The notes under the pieces: generated by a model
Told to the model about the DNA's origin: nothing
The model's database searches: none
What the model saw: the letters and a program-made list of their open reading frames with translations, nothing else
Translations under genes and position numbers: made by a program
Shown: positions 1-6,969 of the stretch, piece by piece
Layout of the letters: each line of letters starts with the position of its first letter
Numbering within the stretch: position 1 is the first letter of the stretch
Source of the DNA: RGIG1681 sp045596905
GTDB taxonomy: Bacteria; Bacillota; Clostridia; Christensenellales; UBA1242
Direction: 5' to 3'
DNA: 8,189 nucleotides
Assembly (NCBI GenBank): GCA_045596905.1
Contig: JAZODG010000039.1
Location: forward strand, 1-8,189

Positions 1-434
1 GCTCTATAAAGTCTTGCTAAACTTTCACCAATAAGTGGCGAACGCAAGTGACCAATATGAAGTTCTTTTGCAACGTTTGCACCACCATAGTCCATAACAA
101 CCTTGAGTGGTTTGTCTGTTTTTTCAAGACACATTCTTTCATCTGACAACGCTTCGTTTAAATATTTTGAAAGAGCTTCATTTTTGATTTTAAAGTTAAT
201 AAATCCAGGTCTAGCAAAAGACACTTCAGCAATATCTTGCTCAAGTGATGCAATAATATTATTTGCAACTTCTTCAGGGTTTTTGTGATTCTTTTTTGCA
301 ATAGCAAAAACTGAGTTGCATTGATAATCTGCTTCAGGTCTGTTTGAAAAAGTTAAGGTTATATCTGATGAATCATAACCCAATTTTTCAAAACTATTTT
401 TAAGCGCATTATAAAGTGTCTTTGTAATATTCAT
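1..434 (-). CDS. argS: Arginyl-tRNA synthetase, N-terminal part (partial, runs off the left edge)
   Basis: Charges tRNA-Arg with arginine in the cytoplasm. Only the first 144 codons are inside the window; family members are usually about 550-590 aa. Residues 1 to about 90 match the ArgS-specific N-terminal tRNA-binding (Add1-type) domain. The class I catalytic core then begins with VVMDYGGANVAKELHIGHLR, where the HIGH signature is exact at residues 126-129 and N120/K123 precede it as in the family. The ATG at 434 is preceded by AAGGAT, which overlaps the stop of the metal ATPase gene upstream; the gap between the two genes is 11 nt and no promoter is seen, so argS is probably read from the rlmH-ATPase transcript. 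No frameshift is visible in the part shown. The identification is firm; the C-terminal domains cannot be checked. Confidence 0.95.
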   Translation of the reverse strand, partial: MNITKTLYNALKNSFEKLGYDSSDITLTFSNRPEADYQCNSVFAIAKKNHKNPEEVANNIIASLEQDIAEVSFARPGFINFKIKNEALSKYLNEALSDERMCLEKTDKPLKVVMDYGGANVAKELHIGHLRSPLIGESLARLYR

Positions 435-445
435 ATCTTTTATCC

Positions 446-2545
446 TTATTTATTTTTTAGCATTGCACGAAGTGCATTTAGCACTGCAATCAAACTTACT
501 CCCACGTCGGCAAACACAGCAAGCCACATTCCAGCAAGATTGAATCCCACAAGGGCAAGAACAATCGCCTTGATTGAAATTGCTCCAACAATGTTTTGTG
601 TTGCAATCTTGTGAATACTCTTTGCCTTTTTGATTGCCACAGGAACCTTGCTTGGTTCATCGGTCATGATAACAACATCAGATGCTTCAATAGCAACGTC
701 GCTACCAAACCCACCCATTGAGATTCCAACGTCTGCTTTTGCAAGTGATGGTGCATCATTTATGCCATCACCAACAAATGCAACTGTCTTCTTTTTTTGA
801 ATTTCATTCTCTATTATAGCCACTTTGTCTTCAGGTAGCAAGTCAGAATGGAAATTATTTAAACCAATTTTTGCAGAAATCGCCTTTGCAACGTTCTTTT
901 CATCACCAGTTGAAAGTGCAATATTCTTTATTTTAAGATTTTTAAGTCCAACAACAGCCTTCTCTGAATCAGGCTTTATGGTGTCTTCAATAACAACATA
1001 TCCAATAAATTCTTCATTTGTTGCAACATACAAAACGGTTCCTGGTTTGTTTACTTCAACAAAACGAATCTCACTTTCTTTTAACAATTTTGCATTTCCA
1101 ACAAGTGCAGGTTGCATAAAAATGTTTGCCTTAACGCCCTTGCCTGCAATTTCTTCATAGTCTGAAATCCATGCAAGGTTCACAGGCTTGTCAGGGTTCT
1201 TACTCTTATAATATCTTTTAACTGACCTTGCAATTTTGTGATTCGAAAAGTTTTCAGCATATGCCACAAGTTCAAGAACTTCTTCTTCGGTGTGGTCCCC
1301 TGCAGCAAAAATTTCAGTAACGTCAAAGTCGCCTTTTGTGAGTGTTCCAGTCTTATCAAAGATAACAGAGTCAACTTTTGCAAGTGTTTCAATATGGTTT
1401 GCACCCTTAACCAAAACACCCATTCTTGAAAGAGCCCCAATGCCGGCAAAATATGTGAGTGGAACTGATATAACAAGCGCACATGGACATGACACAACCA
1501 AGAAACAAAGTGCTCTATAAGCAAAGTTTAAGAAGTTTGAATATCCACTAAATATCGGTGGAATAAACGCAATAAAAAGTGCAAGTCCCAAAACAGTTGG
1601 AGTATAAATTTTTGAAAACTTTGAAATAAACTTTTCAGATTTTGCCTTGGTTTCAGTTGCATTCTGCACCATGTCAATAATCTTTGAAACCGTGCTATAC
1701 TTTGCAAGTTTTGTAACTTTAATTTTCAAAACACTTGAACCATTGATTGAGCCAGACAAAACCTTGTCACCGGCTTTTACAATTTTTTCTTTAGTTTCTC
1801 CTGTTAACGCCGAAACATCAAGGTGCGATGTTCCTTCAATAACCACACCATCAAGTGGAATTTTTTCACCAGGCTTCACAATAATAATTGCTCCAACACC
1901 AACGTTATTTATATCCACTTGCATTGTGTTTTCGCCATCATACACGTTTGCATATGGTTGTCTTATATCCAAAATTGCTTTGATTCTGTGTTTTGAACGG
2001 TCAACTGCAAGACCTTCAAGAATCTCACCAACACCAAACAAAATCATAACAAAAACAGCTTCAGAAAACTCCCCAATAACAAACGCACCAAGCGACGCAA
2101 TAGTCATTAAGAGTTTTTCATCAAAAATGTTTTTATTTTTAACATTGAGCACAGCTCCCCACAAAACGTCATAGGCAGAAAGCAGATATGCAACAGCACA
2201 AAACAAAATTTTAACCCAAGTAACTTTTAAAATAAAACCAACAATCAAAAGCAAAACTGAAATTGAAAATCTTGAAATATTCACAAGTCTTTCAAATTTT
2301 TCTCTTTGGATTTCTTTTTCATCTTCTTCATCTTCCAAAAGTTCAATTGAATGGTCAAACTTTGCAATAGCAATTTTCACTTCTGTGAGTTTTTCTGCTG
2401 GGTTTTCTGTATCAATTTTTATTTTGATTCCCTTGGTAACAAAATTGATTTGAGCAGAAACTCCTTCAATTGCGTTGATATTTTCTTCAAGTGCCAAAGC
2501 ACAGCCGGCACAATGAATCTTTGATAACTTAAACTTATAATCCAT
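446..2545 (-). CDS. P1B-type heavy-metal-translocating ATPase (Zn/Cd/Pb class, CadA/ZntA-like)
   Basis: Membrane pump of 699 aa that uses ATP to export soft or transition metal ions. An N-terminal heavy-metal-associated domain carries CAGC at residues 12-15, followed by an acidic linker (about 69-80). Transmembrane segments follow at about 90-180 and 315-370. Actuator motif TGE is at 248-250, the ion-path CPC at 353-355, the phosphorylation motif DKTGTLT from D397, TGD at 546-548, and the hinge GDGINDAP at 592-599. Lys659 in the penultimate helix and Asp680 in FADVG of the last helix fit the P1B-2 (Zn2+/Cd2+/Pb2+) class rather than Cu+ pumps; the exact metal is inference. The usual nucleotide-site His-Pro is His436-Lys437 here. 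The start is supported by AGAAGG 8 nt upstream. It lies 11 nt after rlmH and 11 nt before argS, with no adjacent ArsR- or MerR-type regulator in view. Confidence 0.93.
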   Translation of the reverse strand: MDYKFKLSKIHCAGCALALEENINAIEGVSAQINFVTKGIKIKIDTENPAEKLTEVKIAIAKFDHSIELLEDEEDEKEIQREKFERLVNISRFSISVLLLIVGFILKVTWVKILFCAVAYLLSAYDVLWGAVLNVKNKNIFDEKLLMTIASLGAFVIGEFSEAVFVMILFGVGEILEGLAVDRSKHRIKAILDIRQPYANVYDGENTMQVDINNVGVGAIIIVKPGEKIPLDGVVIEGTSHLDVSALTGETKEKIVKAGDKVLSGSINGSSVLKIKVTKLAKYSTVSKIIDMVQNATETKAKSEKFISKFSKIYTPTVLGLALFIAFIPPIFSGYSNFLNFAYRALCFLVVSCPCALVISVPLTYFAGIGALSRMGVLVKGANHIETLAKVDSVIFDKTGTLTKGDFDVTEIFAAGDHTEEEVLELVAYAENFSNHKIARSVKRYYKSKNPDKPVNLAWISDYEEIAGKGVKANIFMQPALVGNAKLLKESEIRFVEVNKPGTVLYVATNEEFIGYVVIEDTIKPDSEKAVVGLKNLKIKNIALSTGDEKNVAKAISAKIGLNNFHSDLLPEDKVAIIENEIQKKKTVAFVGDGINDAPSLAKADVGISMGGFGSDVAIEASDVVIMTDEPSKVPVAIKKAKSIHKIATQNIVGAISIKAIVLALVGFNLAGMWLAVFADVGVSLIAVLNALRAMLKNK

Positions 2546-2556
2546 GATTGTACCTT

Positions 2557-3015
2557 CTATTTGTGATATGGCAGCCCATCAATAATTGTGAACGCCCTAT
2601 AAATTTGTTCAGCCAAAACAACTCTAAAAAGCTGATGTGGAAAAGTGATTTTTCCAAATGACAACAAAAGGTCTGCTTTATTTTTAACAGCCTTTGATAA
2701 TCCATTTGAACCACCGATAATAAATGAAATTACGCTGTGACCAGAAACCTTTTTATCTTCAATATAGTTTGCAATTTCAGAGCTTGAAAGCATTTTCCCT
2801 GAGCCATCAAGTGCAACAATCACACCTGCTGCTTTTGATAAAAGCAATTCTCCTTCAGTCTCAGACTTTTGGTCAAGGTTTGTAAATTTTGTTGCTTCAG
2901 GAACTTCAATAATATTGAGCGTGCAAAACCTAGAGAGTCTTTTTTCATACTCCCCAATCGCATCTGTAAAGAACTTTTCTTTAATTTTTCCAACGCATAC
3001 AATATTTACTTTCAT
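2557..3015 (-). CDS. rlmH: 23S rRNA (pseudouridine1915-N3)-methyltransferase RlmH
   Basis: SPOUT-family enzyme that methylates pseudouridine 1915 in helix 69 of 23S rRNA, acting on assembled 70S ribosomes. The 152 aa agree with the family's usual 155-160. Family landmarks are the N-terminal MKVNIVCVGKIKEKF, ALDGSGKMLSSSE (68-80), the SAM-knot segment FIIGGSNGL (98-106), ITFPHQLFRVVLAEQIYRAF (123-142) and the conserved C-terminus GLPYHK. The frame stays open 22 codons further upstream to a GTG, but those residues are unlike RlmH and run through the htpG terminator, so the ATG at 3015 is chosen. That ATG has no Shine-Dalgarno sequence and lies only 8 nt from a predicted -10 box, suggesting a leaderless message. 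It is the first gene of the rlmH-ATPase-argS cluster. Confidence 0.95.
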   Translation of the reverse strand: MKVNIVCVGKIKEKFFTDAIGEYEKRLSRFCTLNIIEVPEATKFTNLDQKSETEGELLLSKAAGVIVALDGSGKMLSSSEIANYIEDKKVSGHSVISFIIGGSNGLSKAVKNKADLLLSFGKITFPHQLFRVVLAEQIYRAFTIIDGLPYHK

Positions 3016-3023
3016 ATGTTTAT

Positions 3024-3052
3024 AATATAATACAATACTAGGTTTTTTGCAA
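3024..3052 (-). promoter_or_regulatory. Predicted promoter of rlmH, next to the start codon
   Basis: On the minus strand TTGCAA (3052-3047) is followed after 17 bp by TATATT (3029-3024). Only 8 nt separate the -10 box from the rlmH ATG, so transcription would begin 0-2 nt before the start codon. The region is very AT-rich and other -10-like hexamers exist, so the exact box is uncertain. Confidence 0.5.
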
Positions 3053-3070
3053 ACATTTTCTTTTTTTGAT

Positions 3071-3103
3071 AAAAAATACACAGCCCATTATTCTGGGACT
3101 GTG
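3071..3103 (-). terminator. Intrinsic terminator of htpG
   Basis: A hairpin begins 8 nt after the htpG stop codon. CACAG pairs with CTGTG and CCCA with TGGG, with one bulged base and a 6-nt loop (3079-3103). On the minus strand it is followed by the T-rich TATTTTTT (3078-3071). The other side is also T-rich, so it could work both ways, but the only gene ending here is htpG. Confidence 0.8.
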
Positions 3104-3111
3104 CACTTTTT

Positions 3112-4986
3112 TTATTTTGACATATATTTTGTTGCAAGCTCAACAAATTTTGTTGGGTCTTCAATAGGAAGTCCTTCAATAAGTTTTGCTTCATCTAAAA
3201 GCACGCTTGAAACTTCTTTGAGTTCGTCTTGATTGTTTGCATACAAATCTTTGATTTTGTCATAGATTTTATGGTCTTTGTTAATCTGCAAAACCTTCTT
3301 AGCACGAATGTCTTGATTTGCGTTTGTTGAAGGCATGTTTCTAAACACCTTTTCCATTTCAATTGAAACTTCACCTTGAGCCAACAAGCACACTGGGTGT
3401 GAACCCAAGTTCTTTGAGAACTTAACTTCCAAAACTTCGCCGTTTAAAGCTTCTTTCATAAACTCCAAGATTGGCTTTTCATCATCTGAAATAGCTTCTT
3501 CTTCAGCGTCAATACCATTGTCGCCGTCGGTTACGTTCTTAAATTCTTTGCCGTCATAGTTCATGATATATTTGATAGCAAATTCATCAACATTGTCGGT
3601 CATACACAAAACGTCATATCCACTAGCAAGAACTTTTTCAACTTGTGGCATTTTCTTAACGCCAAGAATAGAACTTCCAGTACCATAATAAATATACTTT
3701 TGGTCTTCTGGCATTGCTGCAACATATTCTTTAAATGAAACAAGCTTGTCTTGTTTTACTGAATAATACAAGATAAAGTCTTGGAGTTTGTCTTTATCCA
3801 TACCCCAGTTGTTATAGATTCCAACTTTAAGTTGCAAACCAAAGTTGTTGTAGAATGTTTCATATTTCTTTCTATCTTCTTCCATCAAATTTGCAAGTTC
3901 TTTTCTGATTTGTTTTTCAATGTTAGAAGCAATTTTTTGAAGAGCTCTGTCATGTTGAACTGACTCACGTGAAATGTTAAGTGAAAGTTCACAGTCAACC
4001 AAACCTTGAACAAATCCAAAATACTCAGGAATAAGGTCTTTGCATTTGTCCATAATCAAAACGCCGTTTGAGTAAAGCTTTAAGCCCCTTTCAAAATATT
4101 TTGAGAAGAACGCTTCAGGGCATTTTTTTGGAAGGTACAACAGCGCCTTATAGTCAACCACACCTTCAACTGAATAATGCAAGTGCATAAATGGGTCTTC
4201 GAAATCATAGAACATGTCTTTATAGAACTGGTTATAGTCAGCTTCTGTGAGCTCAGACTTTGATTTTTTCCACATTGGAACCATTGAGTTAATGACTTCC
4301 CATTCCATCTTTGTTCCAATCTTTTTGCTTTCATCACTTTCATTTTCATCAGCATATGGAACTTCATTTTCAAGCTTGATTGGATATCTAATGTAGTCAG
4401 AATATCTCTTAATAAGTTCTCTAAGCTTATAGTATTCAAGATACTCTGAAAGTCTTTCGTCATCGGTGTCAGGCTTTAAATAAATCTTAATATCTGTTCC
4501 GTGAGTTTCCTTTTCTGCTGGAGAAATTTCATAGCCTTCAGCACCTGAGCTAACCCAAAGATTAGCTTCCTTTTCGCCGTAAGCCTTAGACAAAACTTCA
4601 ACCTTTTCACCAATCATGAACACTGAATAAAATCCAACACCAAATTGACCGATGATGTCAATGTCTTCTTTCTTTTCATTGTCCTTTTTAAACGCTAAAG
4701 AACCACTCTTTGCAATGGTTCCAAGGTTGGTTTCAAGCTCACTTGCAGTCATACCAATACCATTGTCTGAAATGGTCAAGATTCTGTTTTCCTTGTCAGC
4801 TTTAATCTTAATATCAAAGTCGCCACGATTAAGCCCAATGTTTTCTGACAAACTTTTATAATAAAGCTTATCGATAGCGTCTGAACAGTTTGAAATAAGC
4901 TCTCTTAAAAAGATTTCTTTATGTGTATAAATTGAATTAATCATTAAATCTAAAACACGTTTTGATTCGGTTTTAAAACTTTTCAT
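3112..4986 (-). CDS. htpG: Molecular chaperone HtpG (bacterial Hsp90)
   Basis: ATP-dependent dimeric cytosolic chaperone, 624 aa, the same length as the E. coli protein. The GHKL ATPase domain shows the catalytic Glu29 in FLRELISN with N33 and D36, the adenine-binding SDNGIGM (73-79, D74) and the lid glycine motif GQFGVGFYS (113-121). The middle domain has SLNISRESVQ with the catalytic-loop Arg340. The C-terminal dimerisation domain has the family's SHPVCLL (529-535) and lacks the eukaryotic MEEVD tail. The frame extends 14 codons upstream, but the ATG at 4986 is chosen because the strong AAAGGGGA lies 5 nt before it and homology begins there (KSFKTESKRVLDLMINSIY). It is a single-gene unit with its own promoter, a CIRCE operator and a terminator, so HrcA-type heat-shock control is likely. 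Confidence 0.97.
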   Translation of the reverse strand: MKSFKTESKRVLDLMINSIYTHKEIFLRELISNCSDAIDKLYYKSLSENIGLNRGDFDIKIKADKENRILTISDNGIGMTASELETNLGTIAKSGSLAFKKDNEKKEDIDIIGQFGVGFYSVFMIGEKVEVLSKAYGEKEANLWVSSGAEGYEISPAEKETHGTDIKIYLKPDTDDERLSEYLEYYKLRELIKRYSDYIRYPIKLENEVPYADENESDESKKIGTKMEWEVINSMVPMWKKSKSELTEADYNQFYKDMFYDFEDPFMHLHYSVEGVVDYKALLYLPKKCPEAFFSKYFERGLKLYSNGVLIMDKCKDLIPEYFGFVQGLVDCELSLNISRESVQHDRALQKIASNIEKQIRKELANLMEEDRKKYETFYNNFGLQLKVGIYNNWGMDKDKLQDFILYYSVKQDKLVSFKEYVAAMPEDQKYIYYGTGSSILGVKKMPQVEKVLASGYDVLCMTDNVDEFAIKYIMNYDGKEFKNVTDGDNGIDAEEEAISDDEKPILEFMKEALNGEVLEVKFSKNLGSHPVCLLAQGEVSIEMEKVFRNMPSTNANQDIRAKKVLQINKDHKIYDKIKDLYANNQDELKEVSSVLLDEAKLIEGLPIEDPTKFVELATKYMSK

Positions 4987-4991
4987 ATTAT

Positions 4992-4999
4992 TCCCCTTT
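4992..4999 (-). promoter_or_regulatory. Shine-Dalgarno site that fixes the htpG start
   Basis: AAAGGGGA on the minus strand, 5 nt before the ATG at 4986. It excludes the in-frame upstream ATG at 5028, which would itself lie inside the CIRCE operator. Confidence 0.85.
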
Positions 5000-5021
5000 A
5001 AGTTAATTTTTAGCAATAAAG

Positions 5022-5048
5022 TTAGCACTCTTGATGTGCAACTGCTAA
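5022..5048 (-). promoter_or_regulatory. CIRCE operator (HrcA binding site) of htpG
   Basis: Plus-strand TTAGCACTC, a 9-bp spacer, then AACTGCTAA. The consensus is TTAGCACTC-N9-GAGTGCTAA, so one arm is perfect and the other has two mismatches, with the correct spacing. It lies immediately after the htpG -10 box and covers the predicted transcription start, the usual place for repression by HrcA. An extra TTAGCA half-site lies at 5010-5015. hrcA itself is not in the window. Confidence 0.88.
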
Positions 5049-5049
5049 T

Positions 5050-5078
5050 AATATAGTCTTAAAAAAAAATATTGTCAA
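5050..5078 (-). promoter_or_regulatory. Sigma-A-type promoter of htpG
   Basis: On the minus strand the consensus -35 TTGACA (5078-5073), a 17-bp spacer made largely of T residues, and the -10 TATATT (5055-5050). Transcription is predicted to start near 5043, inside the CIRCE element, giving a leader of about 57 nt. The -35 box lies inside the terminator hairpin of the upstream peptidase gene. Confidence 0.85.
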
Positions 5079-5097
5079 CAACAAAGTGACAATATTT
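5061..5097 (-). terminator. Intrinsic terminator of the M16 peptidase unit, overlapping the htpG promoter
   Basis: Perfect 11-bp arms AAATATTGTCA and TGACAATATTT with a 9-nt loop (5067-5097), followed on the minus strand by an uninterrupted T run (down to 5061). It lies 33 nt after the peptidase stop codon. Its 3' arm and T-tract also supply the -35 box and spacer of the htpG promoter. The stem is AT-rich, so its efficiency is uncertain. Confidence 0.75.
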
Positions 5098-5130
5098 GTA
5101 TCATTTTCATTTTTTTATAATAATTTTTGT

Positions 5131-6393
5131 CTAAAATTGTTGCAAATCTTTTAAGTTAAGGTTTTTTCCAACGGCAACAATATTAAACATTTTTTCTTCT
5201 GCAATGCGTTTTGCAAAATTGTTAACGTCTTCAACGGTGACGGCATCAATGCCCTTTATTCTTTCATTTTCATCAAAAATTTTGTTATAAAGATGCATGT
5301 GCACACCATTCACGTCTGAAAGATTGCTGTTTGTTTCCATACCAAACGCCATGCATGATTTCTTCCAGTTTTTGGTTCTAACAAGTTCTTCTTCAGTAAT
5401 TCCATTTTCAGCAAAATCAACAATAACCTTCTTGATTTCTGCCATTGCCTTTTTCACATTTTTAGGTCTTGTTCCAAACACAATCAAAAGCTCACCTGAT
5501 CTCACACCAACTTCGTTATAACCATAGATTGTATAAACCAAACCAAGCTTTTCACGAATAATTTTAAAAAGCCTTGAGTTTTGTGAGTTACCCAAAATGC
5601 TAGCGTATATGTTTGAAACATATTTTAAATCATCGTTGCTAGCAACCGACTTTATGTGAATGCAAACATTTGCTTGGTTGTCATCACGTTCAATAATGTC
5701 GTATTTTTTCAAAATATCAATTTCGAATGGCTCAAAATTAATTTTATGACAATCTGCTTTGTGGCTAAATTTTGAAGCGAAATATTCAGTCACAATCTTG
5801 TCAAGTGTATCAAACTCAATGTTTCCAGCAACTGAAATAACACAGTTTTCAGGCTTATAGAACCTATTTTTAAAATCCAAAAGTTGTTCTCTTGAAACAT
5901 TTTCAATAAGTTCTTCTCTACCAAGTTCGTCATGAGCAAAAGAAAGACCATTAAAATAGTTTTCCATCGTTCTGCGATAAAGCACATCAAGTGGCTCATC
6001 TTCGCATCTTTTCATTTCTTCAACAACAACCTGTCTTTCTCTATTAAGTTCTTCTTCTTTAAATTCAGGGTTCAAAATCATATCTGAATAAATCTTAAAG
6101 CATTCTTTAAAGTTTTCTGACAAACATTTAAAAACATATTTTGTTGTTGTTTTTGATGTAAACGCATTGAAGTCAGCTCCATAAAATGTGAGTTTGTCCA
6201 TAATGTCTTCTGCTGACATGTCTTTTGTGCCCTTAAACATCATGTGCTCAATAAAGTGCGCAAAACCTTGTTCATCATAGTTTTCATCTTGCGAACCAAC
6301 TGCAAACAAAATTGAAACAGCAACCACATCTTTATTGTTTTTTTCTAAGACAAGTTGCAACCCATTTTCATAAACTTTAGCTTTTTTTTCCAT
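5131..6393 (-). CDS. M16 family zinc metallopeptidase (M16B, processing-peptidase/YmxG-like)
   Basis: Zinc peptidase of 420 aa, the usual length of single-chain bacterial M16B enzymes, which work as dimeric clamshells on short or unfolded peptides. The inverted zinc motif HFIEH is at 46-50 (zinc ligands H46 and H50, catalytic E49). The third ligand lies in ERQVVVEEMKR, E126 being at the expected distance of 76 residues. The second M16 domain carries NSQNSRLFKIIREKLGLVY (269-287), the usual Arg/Tyr substrate-contact region. No signal peptide or transmembrane segment is seen, so it is probably cytoplasmic. GGAGAG lies just before the ATG. It follows the 165-aa unknown gene by 14 nt and is presumably cotranscribed with it. 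Both halves look intact, so the enzyme should be active; the natural substrate is unknown. Confidence 0.92.
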   Translation of the reverse strand: MEKKAKVYENGLQLVLEKNNKDVVAVSILFAVGSQDENYDEQGFAHFIEHMMFKGTKDMSAEDIMDKLTFYGADFNAFTSKTTTKYVFKCLSENFKECFKIYSDMILNPEFKEEELNRERQVVVEEMKRCEDEPLDVLYRRTMENYFNGLSFAHDELGREELIENVSREQLLDFKNRFYKPENCVISVAGNIEFDTLDKIVTEYFASKFSHKADCHKINFEPFEIDILKKYDIIERDDNQANVCIHIKSVASNDDLKYVSNIYASILGNSQNSRLFKIIREKLGLVYTIYGYNEVGVRSGELLIVFGTRPKNVKKAMAEIKKVIVDFAENGITEEELVRTKNWKKSCMAFGMETNSNLSDVNGVHMHLYNKIFDENERIKGIDAVTVEDVNNFAKRIAEEKMFNIVAVGKNLNLKDLQQF

Positions 6394-6396
6394 AAA

Positions 6397-6402
6397 CTCT
6401 CC
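6397..6402 (-). promoter_or_regulatory. Shine-Dalgarno site of the M16 peptidase gene
   Basis: GGAGAG on the minus strand, 3 nt before the ATG at 6393 and inside the 14-nt gap after the preceding gene. It supports this start and translation from a shared message. Confidence 0.7.
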
Positions 6403-6407
6403 TGCAC

Positions 6408-6905
6408 TTATTCTTTTTCAACTTGAACTTCGCTTTCATAACTAGCAAGGTCAATAAACATTTGCATAAACAAACGCTCAATTTCAGGCACTCTGCTTCC
6501 AGAATTGCAAAAACAAATCTGGCATTTTCTTGTTATTAACGGCAAGTTATGTGAAAAGTTCTTTGCAAATTTGATTTCAAATTCATTTTCTTTCATTTCA
6601 ATTTGAAGCATATTCGCATCGTCTTCGTGATAGTCTTCACTGATAAACGAAAACACATTTCCTTCCACGCTCTTTTTATAATATATGTCGTGCTTTTTTA
6701 TGTCTTCAAAAAGTTTTTCAAAAACACCATACAAAAACTCATCGCTTTTATCTATATAAAAGTTCATACATTTTCTATGGTCATCAACAAGCCAATACAA
6801 ATCAAGATTTCCACCAAAAATCAACGCAAAATCATTTCCGTTTTTATCAATAATTTTCAAATCAAACTTATCTTTAGTATCTGGCCTTCTAGTTTTCAAA
6901 ATCAT
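6408..6905 (-). CDS. Conserved-looking protein of unknown function, 165 aa
   Basis: I do not recognise a family. The protein is soluble-looking, rich in Lys, Asp, Glu and Phe, with no signal peptide or membrane segment. The N-terminal half (about 14-80) reads as alternating strands (KFDLKIIDKNGNDFALIFGG, then LDLYWLVDD) and a helix (DEFLYGVFEKLFEDIKKHD). The C-terminal part has a C-x2-C-x-C cluster (C128, C131, C133 in KCQICFCNSGSR) and a final helix (VPEIERLFMQMFIDLASY). The frame extends 16 codons further, but the ATG at 6905 is preferred because GGAGTG lies 6 nt before it and the extension would overlap the promoter. It has its own promoter and precedes the M16 peptidase by 14 nt, so a functional link to that enzyme is possible but unproven. 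Full length, correct start and SD, and operon position argue that it is a real gene. Confidence 0.8.
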   Translation of the reverse strand: MILKTRRPDTKDKFDLKIIDKNGNDFALIFGGNLDLYWLVDDHRKCMNFYIDKSDEFLYGVFEKLFEDIKKHDIYYKKSVEGNVFSFISEDYHEDDANMLQIEMKENEFEIKFAKNFSHNLPLITRKCQICFCNSGSRVPEIERLFMQMFIDLASYESEVQVEKE

Positions 6906-6924
6906 ATTTTTCACTCCACGCCAA

Positions 6925-6953
6925 ACTATACCATAAAATAAAACTCCTTGCAA
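6925..6953 (-). promoter_or_regulatory. Predicted promoter of the unknown gene and M16 peptidase unit
   Basis: On the minus strand TTGCAA (6953-6948), a 17-bp spacer, then TATAGT (6930-6925). The predicted start near 6918 leaves a leader of about 13 nt that is almost entirely the Shine-Dalgarno site. The -35 box lies within the terminator hairpin of the NUDIX gene. Confidence 0.65.
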
Positions 6954-6969
6954 TAGTAATGCAAAGAGT
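6931..6969 (-). terminator. Intrinsic terminator of the NUDIX gene, overlapping the next promoter
   Basis: The arms at 6943-6952 and 6960-6969 pair over 10 bp (one G-U in the minus-strand RNA, one further A-T pair possible) around a 7-nt loop. They are followed by the T-rich TTTATTTTATGG (6942-6931). The hairpin starts at the NUDIX stop codon itself. Confidence 0.78.

Noticed and set aside
1180..1524. Minus-strand open frame of 114 codons inside the metal ATPase gene
   Set aside because: It lies in another frame of a gene with all its catalytic motifs and has no SD or recognisable protein features.
1647..2174. Plus-strand open frame of 175 codons
   Set aside because: Antisense to the ATPase; composition is that of a reverse-complement shadow, with no start signal or family resemblance.
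3016..3081. N-terminal extension of RlmH to a GTG at 3081
   Set aside because: The 22 extra residues do not resemble RlmH and would be encoded by the htpG terminator and the rlmH promoter.
4987..5028. Upstream ATG for htpG at 5028
   Set aside because: It lies inside the CIRCE operator; the ATG at 4986 has a strong SD and matches the family N-terminus.
6603..6941. Plus-strand open frame of 112 codons
   Set aside because: Antisense to the 165-aa gene, which has SD, promoter and operon support; the plus frame has none.
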